Source of the DNA: Typha latifolia
Taxonomy: Eukaryota; Streptophyta; Magnoliopsida; Poales; Typhaceae
DNA: 64,000 nucleotides
NCBI GenBank assembly: GCA_019914945.1
Contig: CM034103.1
Span: forward strand, 16,830,785 to 16,894,784
Reading direction: 5' to 3'
Every line of letters begins with the position of its first letter. Within the stretch, counting starts at the first letter, position 1. The notes under the pieces were generated by a model, which was not told where the DNA came from, ran no database searches, and saw nothing but the letters and a program-made list of their open reading frames with translations. Positions 30,949 to 45,080 of the stretch are shown piece after piece. Both the position numbers and the translations under genes were made by a program.

Positions 30949-33900
30949 TCAGCCCCGACTTTTTCGAAGCGACTGGAAATGAGCAGCAAAGGAATCATAG
31001 TCAGGAAGTTTAGGGTGAACATGAGAGGCATTTTTGAAGGAACCTTCTCGTGATGTCGATCCTGCTATTGAGCTTGATGATGTCTTTGAGTTTCCATCAT
31101 CTTCACGATTGAGAGCCCGAGTTGTACCACCTTCTGGAGACTTCAAACTTGTGCTGAATGCTGACGGTTCACTTTCTGAAGGTTTCGCCAAAGGTTGTCG
31201 AGTCGATAAGTTGGATTGAATGGATGTATCTTTCTTATCTAAATTTATGGCAAGGCGGACTTCTCTACTAGAAGAGGATTCAACTGAAGGATCCTTTGAT
31301 TGGCTGGGCTTACTTTCCTTTTCTCCAGCAGTTTCCATTTCAGAGCTATATATATTTCTACGAAGACTGCCTTTTCTGGCGTCTGATGGCACATCCTTTG
31401 TCCTTCGTGAAAGTTTTGTATCTCTACTCCCTCTTCTTCCCAAGGTATAGCGCGGTTCCGATTCCTCTTCCTCATTGCCATCGAAATCGAGATTACTCCT
31501 CGGCATTCTTGAGCTTGTTTCCTTCGCTGCTTTTGCACCTCGCTTCTCATCATGAAACTCTTGCCTCTGATTCACATAACTATTAGAACTATCCGTTAAA
31601 GAGGAAACAGTAGATTTTCCAGCAAAGGTGGAAGATTCTCGAGTTTGTTCTAATGGAATAGACTCATAATCTTTACGATGTTGCCTCTGGATCGATGATT
31701 CATGAGCTAGACTAACTGAACTCTCTGAAGTCTTATCGTACTGAGATACAGCTGAATTCTGGATGATGGAGGGATTATCTTCTCCGGATCTACTTGAACG
31801 GAGTGAAACTTTACCTCTGGAAATACCACTCCCCACTGTACGGTGTGACAATAACCCATCAGCCTTGTCAAAATCTTTTCTTGAAGTTTCTGATTTTGGT
31901 GTGGAAAATTCCAAATGCTGTTCTTGATATAGTTTTCCTTCATTTAGGCCAACATCTACATAGGCCTCATCCATATTTGAAGAAATTGGTTTCTCAATGC
32001 CAAAAGTATCATCTGATATTCCTTTAGACAATGCATCATTCGAATGCCCCTTTACATAAGGTGGACGGACATAACCTCGACTTTTAAAACCACCAGTTAA
32101 TCTATCAAAGTTCAAGCTGCGCTCACTTTCATTTGTATCATTAGAATTTACAGAAACTTTACTGTCAAATGCTAGTGATTGCATTTCATACTTGTCCCTT
32201 GCTTCTGATTCCTCTGACAAATCTTTTGATTGCCATGACTCTGGATCTTCTTCTGTGAAACTTGAGATTTTCCCTCTGCCTGAATTGTCCGGGCTTCTAA
32301 GAGCCATATTATCTCTTTGAGATTGCTGGTTATTATGAACACTGAAAGAAGATCTTTTCCAAGATTTGTCAGCAGAACTTGATTCAGCTTCCTTAAGTTC
32401 TTCATTAATATCAGAGGGAAAAGGATAACTTCCCCAGGCTTCTTTTACTTCTTTATTCTCATCAAAGAAATGATGGGGTCCAGATGATGAAGAGCTTCTC
32501 TGAATCTGCAGGAAACTGTTAGATGTCATATCTTCTGTGTGCATAACTTTGTCTATTTCGTCCTCATTCTCAGTGTTGAGACCATCTGAGTCATAGGTTG
32601 GTGGAGCATCATTAGGCTGTGACTGTAAGGAGACTGAGATTCGTTCTGAAACCTCAGATGGATGGGTTTCTCTGGCCAAAAATGGAGATGAATGTCTGCC
32701 TTTACCCAGAGATTCACTTCTGAGCTGCTTCGAACTCCAATCCTTACTCATTAGGAAACTAGAATGGTCTTCGAAACCAGAAGGTTGTTCTCTTTCTGCT
32801 GGCGGAGAAGAATCAAATAAATTTATTTTGCTACTTCTTCCAAACAATGAATGTTCATCAGAATCATAATCATATCTATCAAAAGCTGCAGTAGAATAAT
32901 CATCTAAAGTAGTACCCTTATGATCATCCCAAATGATGTCCTCATCAGGTTTACTGGTATCATGGGAAGTAAACGAGTTGTTATAGTTCTTTATGCCCAC
33001 TGCACCACTAAAACTATCTCTATAATTATTAACTGCAAACTCTGCCTCAGAGGAACTCTTCTCAACAAAATCATGTGTCTTGCTGACAGGTTCTTCAAGA
33101 TTGTCTTCTGACACATCATCACCAGTTGAAGACCCTCTTGAATGAGTTGGAGAAAGAGACCTAGCAGGTGATAAATTTCCAATGCTTGCATGACCACTAA
33201 ATGTACTTTCAGCATCTTTGCTATTGCTACTTTGTATCACTTGTGGATTATGTATGTCTAACTTTGATATGTCAGAGCTTTTCCTTTCACTTTCATCCCC
33301 GTGTCCATTTCTAGAACTAGATGTAGATGGTTTGTGTGATCCAGTAGAATGCTGTTCAGAATATTTACCACGACTTGCAAGTTCAGCAGCAGCCCTAGCA
33401 GCCATGCTAGCCCTTTCTGCAGATTCTGCTGCTGCCTGTGCAGCCGAAGTTGCATCCTTGAACTCCATATCCCAAGTTGTTCTATTTGATGAAGATCTTT
33501 CCTCAGAGTGTGAGAGCTTGACCTCATCCTCTCCAGACTTGATTTCTGCTTATGAATATATAATGTCAAAAATCAAAACTAAGCTTCAAGAATATTCAGT
33601 ATTATTAATGCACTTCACGACTTCATGTTACCTGGGGATTTTGAATCAGATGAAAAATTGTGAGGTGAAGTTTCAGGAGCTTTTAATTTTTCATCAGAAA
33701 AGGAATATTGAGAAGTTGGTTTTGATGCCACTTCATTCCGAGGGATTGTCTCAGTCCATTCAGTCTTCGCAGGAGCAGGTGCAGTCTGAAGTGTAAAGGG
33801 CTCCATAGTCATCTTTCCAGTGCCAGTAAAAGTACTAGGGCCTTTCTGCTTAATCACAGATTCAATAAGCTTAGATCACATTTCATGTTGGGATTGAAGC

Positions 33901-36900
33901 TGCTAAACAACAGAAAACTTTATAAATCTATAATATTACCAGCAGCTCATCATTGGGCTTCCGAATTTGCTCCTCAAATGCTTTTGAATCCCATTCAACA
34001 TTATGCTCTTGAGCAATTGCAGTCAAGATTTTAAATTTTGTCTCGAGATCAGGTGCTCTTGCTGACAATTTCTCAATGATCTATCAATAAACAAATATTA
34101 TGAAACAAAGGATAACGTCAGAAAACCTGAAATTACAAACTATATTCATTATTAATGTAACAATTTTTTTTCTCATACTCAAAGAAGAGGATTTTGTACG
34201 TGCAATATATTACCATATGGCTGACACCACAATCTGGCCGAACTTCGAGGGCAGCAGTCATGAATTCCTTTCCATACTTGGCTGAAAAATGCTTGCGGAC
34301 ATCCATAAGTTCTGGTATGTCTGAACATCTTGCAGATGCAAATATTACACTACATATTGCTTCTTTCAGGTCAATTGGGCAATTCCTACCAGCCAGATTA
34401 AAAGATATGAAAAATGTCATAAATGAACTATAGGAATCAAGAATCTAGCATATAATATTTTAGGGAGAAGATAAAATATACAGACATGAGGAACTTGCCA
34501 AAATGAACAACTATGCTGATACAACACTCAAGTGAGAATAACTGAAAACATATTTCTACAATGAAGCGATATACATACACATAATTTCATGAATCTCAGA
34601 ACCCTCATCCCCATTAGACTATGTGCCAAAATTTTGGGGAAGTATATACTAAGGATCAGTACTTCAGTCAGTACATGGGCTTCTTATTGTGTTCTTGGTC
34701 TTTTGCAGTTCACAAAGTTGAACATAATTATTGGTAGCAAAGTAGCAAATAATAGGGCAAAATTGTCATCATATATTCTTTTCCAGATCAAGATTATCTG
34801 ATGCGACATCATGGACAAAGCTAGTAATCTCCTAAAATTTTTGGTCAGTTACAACTTAAGACTCTAAGAGATAAATCTATCCTTCGTAGAATATTAAAAT
34901 TCCAAATTACAATTCAAATGAACAACAACACTCGTGTAATCGACTGGAGATAGATCACGTTCCAGCATAGTAGGGACTTAAGTGAAATTATCCTTACTAT
35001 ATTCCTATTAACAAACTCATAAAATTTTCACGGTCACTCTTTGCCCTAAGCCTTACAACGAAGGAAAAGAGATATCCTTCACATCCCTCAATTAAATATC
35101 CGGTTGCTTGTTTATCATAACTCAATCATCATTAACACATCAATAAAAACAAGTAAACCATAAATCCAATGTCCTTTAACTAAGAATCCAGCATATGAGA
35201 AATAAGATGAGAAAACAGAAGAGGAAGACTAAGAATTATTTGGCATGCGCAAGCCTAGCAGGGTGGATGTTACAGCCTGTCAATATTTGATGCAGGCAGG
35301 GAGCGGAATAAAGTGGGCTGAAGCATATTTTTAAAGGAACAGAAACAATTTCCTATAGTTATTTGGTTGCTGGGCTAACTTAATCAGACCCTTTCAAGTT
35401 TCCTTAAGAGAATATTTTCTTGAGAAAATAAGCTATGTAATAGATGGATTATAAGAAATATGTATTTATCTAAAAAATTATTAAAATATAAATAGCCTAG
35501 AACACCCAATATTGTGTCAATGTATTGTATGCCCAAAGCTAGTATAGAAATTAGAGCATAAATTTGGTCTTTGTATAAACATCCAGAGAAAACAATTGAT
35601 GAAGTGCAGTACAAATAATTAAAATATGATACTGGAAATTTAAGTGTTACATACTTCTGCGATGAAATTATGGGCAAGCGCGCCACAATAAGTTCGCTGT
35701 ATAGCTCAATCAACTCATAGGCTGACATCATCTTCTCTTCCCTGATAACATGTTCAACCTGAAAAGAAACAGTAACAATAGTAAAGAAAACAGCAAGACT
35801 AAATATTGATATATTCTTCCTTCTGATCTTGAAGGGTGATAGTAACAGACTCCATCTAGTAATCAAATGAGAACATCATTAATGTGATCAATCATCCAAT
35901 GCTGATCCAAATTGCACCAAACTTGTTGGTCATACATGATAAATAAGAAAGAACTATGGTATAAGATTATCAGAAAATTAACACACAACCAGCGAATATC
36001 AATGTAGAAGGTGCCCAAATTAACATGATTATGTGCACAAGGGAAAATGATTTCTTAAGTATGAGAATAACTAAGACTTACAAGACTAACAAGGTGAGGT
36101 CACCTAAGGAGAGGAATGACCTCAATAATACAAGCACATGAAAAATGCAGAGTCTAAAATCAAAAGGTTAGCTCATCAAATTAAGAGTTTTAATGTGGTT
36201 CTTATTTTCAATAACTTCTAGCATACTATGTGTGAATTTAGGTTTCCTTGTTCTTCTGAAGAGAGTACCTAACATCCTAGAAATGCTGAAAATGATATAT
36301 TTCAAATGAATATGAACTGAATAACTAGTTTGTATCTTAGTTCATTGATATTGGTTATAATTTTATCTATAAGAAACATATTCTATACTGATAAATCTCT
36401 TTTTATAACATACATACTCATAAATACTTTTCCAGCTAAAATCTTTTAGAGTAAACTCTTATCTAGAATGATATTTTTAATGACACTGAACTTGATATGC
36501 GGAGAGTACTGCTTTCCCAAGGCTTGGTAGAAACTAATCATATAGTTCCTTTTTGATGTAATATCATCATGAGTACTTTCCTGTTTTCTCATTCCGACAT
36601 ACTAGGAAGGACTTGATCAAGTACCGAACTTTCAATGTCATTTTAGAGATATTAACAATACTAAGCAACTATAAGACCAATTTAAGATGCTACTCTGCTA
36701 GATCCTCTGATATCCTGACAGCGGAAAACTTACTTAAAGCCTTAGAAACTATGATAATTTAATGGTCAATAAGTTATTATAATGCGGAGATGCAAACCTG
36801 ACAACTTTATTGGAAAAGATAATAAAACGATCATACCTGAAGGACCAAACAAAAATATGTGAAATTGTCCAAACTCAAATATCAATCACGAACTAATAAA

Positions 36901-37305
36901 GTAGATAAATAACTTCATTCTATTTCATCAAGAGGATCAAAATATTAAAACAAACCCTGATACGCGCAGTTTGATCTTGCCCTGTTTCCAGAAGCTGCGC
37001 CACCTCCCGCCTCATCTGCTTTACCTGGATGTCTTTCTTATTCTTCATAAGCTTCAAACGAGCCATCCCCAGCTTCAGAGAAGTCTTGCTGCCACAATCA
37101 AACAGCTAAAAAAAATGTACCAAATTCGAAAGGCAAATGGCGAAAAAACGTAAAAAAATTCCCGATCAAAGGAATCAAGACATCGATCATCGACTGAAGC
37201 AAACCAACATAGGTTAAGAGAATAAAAAGGAATCGATAAATATTACCATTTGTCGGCCTTGAAGCCCTTGGGGAGCATCCCCGAGATCTTCGACTTGGCA
37301 TGCAT
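30949..37305 (-). CDS. IST1-like regulator of Vps4 (ESCRT-III pathway)
   Basis: Seven exons join in frame to 1139 residues: 37247-37305, 36956-37088, 35655-35758, 34214-34385, 33940-34080, 33632-33845, 30949-33545. Residues about 15-200 are an IST1 domain (TSLKLGMARLKLMKNKK, EVAQLLETGQDQTARIRVEH, ELIELYSELIVARLP, CPIDLKEA), which in yeast and plants binds CHMP1/Did2 and the Vps4/SKD1 ATPase to tune multivesicular body formation. The long Ser/Glu-rich tail, encoded by one 2.6 kb exon, has an Ala-rich helix (SAAQAAAESAERASMAARAA) and ends LPDYDSFAAHFQSLRKSRG, a conserved plant tail that may include a MIT-interacting motif (inference). Start: the first of two overlapping ATGs (37305), since the second is out of frame. 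Confidence 0.93.
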
Positions 37306-39090
37306 CCTGCTATTCGATTCAACCAATAGATCGAGATCTTCTAATTCCTCGCTATGTGATTAAAATAATTGTGAGCTTGTTCGATGGATGAAACGAGAAG
37401 GAAAGAAGGGAGCAGAGGTTGGAAATTTCGCGGTGGCGCGATCCGATGCGACGACCTTTTGGGTTTCTTGCCATGAGAAATTAACTAGAAGGCAACGATA
37501 GATGACAATAGATAAGGAGGACCGGCCCCTTTTTAGTATGACGAAACTGTCCTTTCCTTAAAGCAATACGGCGGCTGATTGTTCCTGGACTTCTCCTGAA
37601 GAAGCGTGACGATTTGACGGAGGGCAGTTTTGGAAAAGGATGATACCACGACGCCAGATGGAGGCCCGCATGCTTTTAACAGGCGGGGCCCATTTAGCCC
37701 AGTCAAGTCAACCTGGGCCGAGAGCACATCATATCACATCACGCATCACCACATGCCCACATATATGCATGTATTTCTATACGGTGTCCTACGTGGCGAT
37801 TGGCTAAAATATTGCAGCCGGGAAAATCGGTGGAAGAAGGACGCGTAAATTGATGCGACCCGACCAATGGAATTGGCTCGCTCTACGTCTTCAGAGATTG
37901 ATGTGTATTCATTCATTCCTATTCTGTGTGTTCCAAAGTTGTTCTGTTATAATTTCATCATAAGCTCTTCGGCCCAACAAGGAAACTATACAAGCCCCCG
38001 TTTGGTCCAGATATAAAGAAGACCTATTCTAATGTGGTTTGGACGTGTAATAAACTTATAATACCTATATTAAATCAATTTTAAAATATATATATTATAG
38101 TTCTAGTCAGGATACTACCTCGCTGCGAGCCATAAATGTTGGAAAGCTTAACACCTCTTAATTGTAAGACTTAGACGTGACCACTATTCAGACCTATATC
38201 TACTGTTATGAGTTATGAGTCTTATCACGTAATCGGTATAATTATAATTTTAATCTGACGACTATAATAGTCAGTTTTCATACTCGGTACTAGTTCTAAA
38301 ACTACATTACTTAAGAAAAAGAGTATATTAGTCAAAAAAAATTAATTATGTATGCCCAACTTTTTAATATTTCTATTATACCCTTAAAGATCTTAACAAT
38401 TAGATCTTCATCAAACTGATTGATAAATAATTATTTTTATACTATGGAAGAAGCTTTACACAGTTATTTTTTTCTATTAAGATTTTTCTCTTAAATATAA
38501 TTATACCTTATTATAGGAGATATGAGTTAATATTAAATAATTTACATTTGATTATTTAGAGATAAACTTCAATTTAAATATACTTCTCTATCTTTATCTA
38601 TTAAAATTTAATTTAAATCAATCTTAAACTAATAAGAGAGATATGTAAATGATAAAAAATAATCAAACAGATAAAATGTAATTAAATTTTTATCAAGTTA
38701 ATTATAAGACATCAATCCCCTTATTTTGATATATATACATTACTATCGGTTAAGGATATATATGTCTTTATTTGATAAAATATTAAGATAATATAATTGT
38801 TAAAAAATAATTTATAAAATTATATATCTAAAAAATAATAATTACTTATTGAACCGATAATATTTTTTATTTTCTAAAATCTTAACCGTTGGATTGATTT
38901 ATAAAGAGTTAACTCTCCAAAAGAAACACTCAAAAACAAATTATATTTAAAGTGAACGGCGGTAGCTGAACTAACTAGTGCAACTTCTGTACAAGTATAG
39001 AAAAAGGAGAACAAAAAAAGTAGCAGCTACGACGCCCTCGACTTCTCCCAAATTTGGATACTGAATCTAGGGAAAGAGGAAGGCCTGGAA
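37306..39090. other. Spacer between divergent IST1-like and KELP genes
   Basis: Shared upstream region of two divergent genes. GGGCCC/AGCCCA motifs near 37685-37700 lie on the IST1 side. From 38000 to 38960 the sequence is extremely AT-rich. CTTAAC(A/C)(A/G)TT(A/G)GAT occurs near 38390 and again near 38880, which may be a degraded MITE. No gene is seen. Confidence 0.4.
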
Positions 39091-41600
39091 ATGGATACGG
39101 AGATGCAGAGAAGGATCGAGGCGACGGTGGTGGAGATCCTTAAAGAGGCGGACATGGAGGCGGCGACCGAGTACAAGGTCCGCACCATGGCGGCCGAGAA
39201 GCTCGGCATCGACCTCTCTCTCCCCGAACGCAAGCGCTTCGTGCGCGGCGTCGTCGAGTCCTTCCTCCTCTCCAGGACCAATGAAGAAGTCGAACGACGA
39301 GAGGAACAACCGCAAGGAAACGAAAGGGAGGAAGAGGAGAAAGAGGAGGAAGAAGAGGAAGAGGAAGAGGAGGAGAACACCAAAGGGGGCCGCGGGCGGA
39401 AGAAGGAGTACGATGACGATGGCGATCTTATCATCTGCCGTGTCAGTGACGGATTCCGACCTTTAAAACCCTAGTTTAGTTTGGTAATTTTAGGGTTTTA
39501 GGTTTTTCATCGTTTCTGTTGTTGCAGCTGTCGACTAAGAGGAGGGTGACCCTTCAAGAGTTCAGGGGGAAGATGCTGGTCTCGATTCGGGAGTTCTACG
39601 AGAAGGACGGCAAGCAATTGCCTTCCTCTAAGGGTAATCCCTGTTTGATCTCTAACTTTTCACGTATAGTTTGTTTTGCATTGTTGGGTTGCATCTGATG
39701 CCGAATTGCTAATCCCGTTACTGTTCAGACGACCTTAGATATTCTGGTCCTTTGGACATGTATTTCTTGTCATATGGTTTTCTGGGATATTGTTTTGGGG
39801 ATATACAATCGCTAATTCCAGATACAATGCCATTTTGGCTTCCCATCCCTTATTGGATATGCTAGTCCTTTACCCCTTTTGATTACAAAGATTCTTCAAA
39901 ACTTGTGATAGTCTGAGATTGCTATAGTAGAAATTGTGCGCCCCCGACTGAAACTTGATAAGGAATCCACCAAAGAAATTGGCTTATTACATTGCTTAAG
40001 CAGTTAATAGGTAGGTGAGCAGAATTGTTATCAAACCAAATCCAGATGTTCAGTTGTAGCTGCTTCTTATAGTTTGGACAATACCATAACCCAAGTACTA
40101 AGATTATCTAAATTGTAATATCTGGTCTCCAGAATACTATCCAACATTGTTGTCTCTCTCCCTGTGACCTGGCTGAGCAGTGAGCACTAACAAATGGGAA
40201 ATTTTATTTGGAGCTATGAGGCACATGTGTGCTAAATTCTGGACTTGGAGTTGCAATGAGACTATGAGAGTACGAAAAAGGTTATCAGTTGTCACTCTTC
40301 CTAGAAGTGACAAGGAACCAGTGGACATGTATTGGCATTTGATCAATTACCAGAAGAGAACTGTGAGGTTTAGTGCTCAGAGTATGTTCAAAGGTACACA
40401 GTAGGAATGAGTACTACTGAAACCTAGCAGGAAGCTGTATGAAAGTACTGCATAACTTTCTAGTGATAGATTACATAGTAAAGGGTGTCACCAGAAGGAT
40501 TGGAGATCATGTATTGCGGTAGTAATAAGTGTCAACAGAAGGATTGAGTAATGCCGAAAGAGCAAATCAATAAACGTTTGATTACCTTCTGAGTATATTT
40601 TCACAACAAGTAGATTAATAAGCTTACTGGAAGCCAGTCCTTTTTGTGAGATTACTGTCAAATTTTACCCCTTCTTTTATTTCTCTCAGCTTCTCTACTC
40701 TTATAATTTTTTCCTTTGATTTTTTTTCTATATCTTTTCATCTTAAACCATAAAAATGGCAGCTGAAATATGTCTATGCAGTCCTCTTCTGGTAGAAATG
40801 CTTAGATTTTAATGGGCACCAGCAGATATTTCCCTCTTCTTCCTCCTCAACATGACAGACCCAGGTTCAAGATTCTAGTCTTGCATTTCTAGCCCTTTGA
40901 TATTGGTTGCTGCATGGGTGCACTTTCCTTCACTGAGAATCTTGTTGATTTGTAACCTTTCTTTCATTTAATCTTGAACTACTTTTATCCTGTTCTGCTC
41001 ATCTACTTAATCCTTGTTTGCTAGTAGTCTTTACATATTGTTGAAATATACTTGACCTCTATGGAGATTAAAGTATCCATTTGTTTTTGGGTCAAGTTTT
41101 GTTTGATTCTTGCCGTGTAAAGATGCGCATTATTATAATTAATCATACTCATTGCAGTAGTTTTCTGGGTTTCTTATTGTTTTTTTCATGCCTATGTTTT
41201 TATATTTCGAGATGAAACTGGATTATTTAATTTGCAGTTGCTGAATTCATGTTTTGGTGAATCCAGTGGAATGGCAATGCTGGTTCTTGCTGTAGCTCTT
41301 TTGAATAAGAGCTATATCTTATTCATTTGCAAGCAATGTTGGACTTTGGACTTCTTTGGCATTCTCTTGTCCTAATTTGAGTTGCAGTTGCCTGTTCACA
41401 ATGTTTTTGCACCTTTCATCATCATGATGCCATACCTTACACTTGTCTTAATTTCTCCTTTTTGCTTCTAATTTTCCTTATTTTGTGTGACTTGGCGTCC
41501 ACCTGCAGGGATAAGTCTGACAGTTGATCAGTGGGAGGCCTTTCGGGATGCTGTCCCCTCAATAGAGGACGCAATTAAGAAACTAGAAGGATCAGACTAA
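39091..41600 (+). CDS. KELP: KELP-type transcriptional coactivator (DEK-C plus PC4/p15 domain)
   Basis: Three exons join in frame (39091-39441, 39528-39633, 41509-41600) to 182 residues. Residues about 5-60 form a DEK C-terminal-like helical domain (ETVVEIL-type opening, YKVRTMAAEKLGIDL). Residues 115-180 are the PC4 single-stranded DNA-binding fold: ICRLSTKRRVTLQEFRGK, VSIREFYEKDGKQLPSSKGISL, WEAFRDAVPSIEDAIKKLE. The two are joined by a very acidic linker (Glu-rich at 79-95), longer than I recall for the Arabidopsis protein. KELP/PC4 proteins bind ssDNA and assist RNA polymerase II transcription in the nucleus. The 1.9 kb second intron splits off the last PC4 helix. Confidence 0.93.
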
Positions 41601-43236
41601 GTAGTGTTACTTGCACATTTTGAAAGCTTCTTGTGGAGAAGTTTTTATAGCACGTTCCAGAGTGGTTGAGATTTTTGTATCAAGACCTAGCTACTTATAT
41701 GAGGGCCTTGCTGGAGTTTTTGTAGATATACATACATCTTGCTCTGTTCTTTTCCACCCATAAAATTGTAAACACTTACAACTAATGAACTGCCTTATCT
41801 TTATGTTGGGCAATTGAATTATCGAAATGTTTGCAGAATTGACCTGACCTGAAAGGCATGTTGTCATCTGGCGGAACGAGATTGTGAATTTTTTACTGAT
41901 CTTCCTAGGAAGGTATTCCTTCTGGACAACATCGGAGTGTCAATTGCTGCTCTCCTGCGGTTGAGCAAATGTGAAAGGTAACAAAAAGGTCTTGTGTATA
42001 CAGTTGACTTTTTTTGACGATATTGTTAGAAAGTGTTACATTTTCTTCTTTTACTGGTCCTAGTATTGAGCTTGCCGCTATGTTTGAACTTAATGTGGTC
42101 ATCATAGAATGCGGTCATCATAGAATCGATAATGAGATTTGCTACTTTTGTCAAAATAGGGCGCTCTTGGTCTTGGTCGTGAAAGGAATGTGGTAAAAAG
42201 ATTGGGTTAAGTATTCTCAGTTGCTGTAGAAAGTGAACGATGTATATAGATTGTACTCTCTATGCTTCACAAAGTTCAACTTGACATTCCTAGCTGTCCA
42301 TCTGCCAGATGTAATTTGTATATAGCCTCTTGATTGATTTAGAAATTTAGCAGGAATCTTTCTTCTCTGAAAAACTAACGGATGGAGATGTGCCTCAATT
42401 ATTTATTAATTATTTTATTATATGCTTGCGTGCTTGGAGGATCAAGGCCACGGCCCACGGGTGCTTTCGTTTCGTTCAATAATCAATTCTCTGCATTCAT
42501 GTCATGTGAATTAATTGCATGTCTGAATCTATGTGAGGTGGCAGGACTTGAAGTCAAGGCAAACTACACAAAAAGTCCACAAAGACTGGAAGAAATCATG
42601 TGCACATGCCTTAAAATGCCTCAGGATAGAGAAGCAGCTGAAACCTTCGTGACAAAGAAACAACAACAGGAAAATAAAATTAAAAAGAAAAATTCTAGTC
42701 GTTTTGCACACGTAATTACTATGCAATTTCCCTCCATGCGACCTGACAGGCCAGAAATTTCCACCCACTTGCTCATGGATCGGACTGCCATTAACACCTC
42801 CTGCTACTCATAACTTCGGTTGCAAGGACTACAAGCAATCAACTTTCCATGCTATGCATCAACATAGCTCACCATTTGTAGAAGAAAGCAAGGAATAATT
42901 AATCAATAGTTGAAACAAACTTTACACTAGAAACTTTTAAGGTAATAACCCAGCAAAAAGGGAGCTGATAGAGGACTGCGAATATTGCTATTCGATAGAA
43001 GAGTTTCTCCCGTCAATTTGGTCCTCGGATACCTTGAACGCAAGATAAAAAAGAAACATCTCACGTTGAGTAAAGATCAGACTTGAGGATAAGACTTTTA
43101 GCATAGAGATTTTATGATAATTTTTAGAACTATCATCATAAAGAAAAAGAAAAAAAAAAAAAACTCACAACTAGTGCTGCTGAAAATTTTCCATCTCTAA
43201 CCTCTTCAGCTACTTGATCTATACCTCCTCAGTTGA
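41601..43236. other. Spacer between convergent KELP and bHLH genes
   Basis: KELP 3' UTR, then AT-rich DNA. A 143-codon plus-strand frame at 42382-42813 starts with a hydrophobic stretch but has no recognised domain, mixed composition and no clear promoter; it is left uncalled. Confidence 0.4.
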
Positions 43237-44760
43237 TCATTGGGACGTGCTCATCTCTCGGGAGATTGCGGCGAGCAGCGTCTCTCTCGACAACTGCTCG
43301 CATCCCATCATAGACTTGACAACAAATGTTTGTAAGACTGTGCCATTGCTCGCCGAGACCTTGGAATCCACCACATTGATTTGTGAGTCCTTGAAAGCCT
43401 TGAGAACGTTGAAGAGAGGATGGGTGTCCAGTGGAGTATTAACTCGAACGACCACCTCGTCGTCTCGCATGGCTTGCACATGGATTTCGGGGCACTGCAG
43501 CAGCCGCCTCTTGCGATCCACCATCGCAGATTCCGGCACCCACTGCTTCCTTTCTGATTCCATCTCCTTGATCTTGTTCTGTAGCTCTTCGATGTAAGTA
43601 ATGGCATCTCCGAGAAGGGACGCCTTGTCCATCTTCGAGATGTGCGGCACCACCGCCCTGAGGGCGTAGAACCTTTGGTTGAGCTTCTCCCTCCTCTGCC
43701 GCTCCGCTTCGACGTGGTTGAGGGGCTCCTCCCGCCCATTTGCGGGCTTCCGGCCCCTCTTCCTCGGTTTCCGCTCCTCCACCACTGCAACCGGCTTGTC
43801 TTCCTTGCGCTGTTGTGGCTCCAACTGCTCTGCGTCCATTCTACCAATGGGAGTTGCAGTGAAATCTATGTGCCTAGGTGGTGCTGGTGCTGGAGCTGGT
43901 TTTTGAGGTTTCGGAGGCTCCAACTGGTTAATTCGAGGTTTCTCACTGACCAATTCGTCACCAAACTTATGTTGGTGAATATTCGGGTTGTGGGTATGAT
44001 TCCAATTCACACCCTTCCAAGTGTTCGACGGAATGCCAATGCTAAATTCCTTCCCAAAAATCTTTGCGCACGCGCCATGGGAGAAGACGGATCTGATCAT
44101 CTGCAGAGATTCCAAACCCTCGACTACCCGATCAACCGATCCCAATTCGAGAACCCCGTGCTCCAACGGCACGAGCACGACCGTGCGCAAGCCGGCGGAG
44201 CTCGCAAGGTAAGCCCGGACGCAGAACTCCGACGTCGCGGCCTCCGAGACCCAGATGTGCTTCCCGGAAACCAACGCTTTCCCAGGAGCACCCAACCCTT
44301 TGGGGAAAGAGAAGTACATGGAGGCCAAGAAGTACATCTCAGCATCCGTGACGCGGTCGAGCCGCAAAGCGTAGTTCTCCTCGTCGGCGCCGCCGTAGAG
44401 GAGGTGGAGCTTCTGAAGGACCCTCTTCCTCATCCTCTGGTGGACTTCGTCGTCGCCATCATCAAACTCGTCGCCGTCGAGTGGCTCGCGGCAGTGGCCG
44501 TCTCCCCACCCGAGGACGACGTCGCCCGACTTGGACCGCGAGATCTGCCAAAAGATGGCGTAGGTCCAGGAAAGGCCCGGCCTTTCCACTAGGTCCTGGA
44601 GCTTGGTCTGAAGGTCGGCGTCGTCTCCGGAGGCGATGAGGCTTTCGGACGACACGTGGCGGTTGGAGAGGTAGTCAAAGGCGCGGGGTCCGAGGACGGC
44701 CACCGCCATGGCTCGCTCCTCCTCCGACCAGAACTCGTCTAGACCAATCGAAGTCCTCAT
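43237..44760 (-). CDS. bHLH transcription factor, MYC2-related JAM/bHLH13 type
   Basis: Intronless, 507 residues. The N-terminal bHLH-MYC domain (about 1-225) includes [32 protein letters not shown] and the JAZ-interaction region. A basic KPRKRGRKP stretch precedes the bHLH domain at about 349-398 ([16 protein letters not shown], with the His-Glu-Arg needed for E/G-box contact). An ACT-like segment ends the protein. Start placed at the ATG at 44760: the frame stays open 13 codons upstream but without an ATG, and family members begin just before this WxEED/E block. The MKIEVGL-type opening of relatives fits [14 protein letters not shown] proteins compete with MYC2 at G-boxes to repress jasmonate responses; a repressor role here is inferred from similarity. 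A TATA-like TTATAAAA lies at about 44803-44811. Confidence 0.92.
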   Translation of the reverse strand: MRTSIGLDEFWSEEERAMAVAVLGPRAFDYLSNRHVSSESLIASGDDADLQTKLQDLVERPGLSWTYAIFWQISRSKSGDVVLGWGDGHCREPLDGDEFDDGDDEVHQRMRKRVLQKLHLLYGGADEENYALRLDRVTDAEMYFLASMYFSFPKGLGAPGKALVSGKHIWVSEAATSEFCVRAYLASSAGLRTVVLVPLEHGVLELGSVDRVVEGLESLQMIRSVFSHGACAKIFGKEFSIGIPSNTWKGVNWNHTHNPNIHQHKFGDELVSEKPRINQLEPPKPQKPAPAPAPPRHIDFTATPIGRMDAEQLEPQQRKEDKPVAVVEERKPRKRGRKPANGREEPLNHVEAERQRREKLNQRFYALRAVVPHISKMDKASLLGDAITYIEELQNKIKEMESERKQWVPESAMVDRKRRLLQCPEIHVQAMRDDEVVVRVNTPLDTHPLFNVLKAFKDSQINVVDSKVSASNGTVLQTFVVKSMMGCEQLSRETLLAAISREMSTSQ

Positions 44761-45080
44761 CCCTATGGAAGCGGGACTCAAAGCTCTCCCATTTCCCAAA
44801 ATTTTATAAGCAAACGAACGGGATCAAAGTTTGGCACAATTAGTTACTAGAATTTTGGTGTAGGGTTGAGGGAGGGAGGAGAGAGGAAAGCTCGTGGTTT
44901 TTGTTATCAAGTACGGATTGAGACGAGGGGATGAGGATCCAACGAACCCTAAGGGCTAAGGGGGTTGGTGGAGGAAGTCGGCCACGATTTGGTGCCATAA
45001 ACGCGTGTTTGAGTACGACTCCGCCCTGAACTCACGAGAGGATCGAGATTCGAGATGGAGTGAGTTAAATAGAATGTGCT

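Noticed and set aside
42382..42813. A 143-codon plus-strand frame with a hydrophobic start
   Set aside because: No family, promoter or splice context recognised; it sits in a convergent spacer. Could be tested by transcript data, but is not supported from sequence.
43642..44592. A 316-codon plus-strand frame across the bHLH gene
   Set aside because: It is antisense to a certain bHLH coding region. GC-rich codons leave the reverse frame open, and its translation is Arg/Pro/Leu-rich with no domain.
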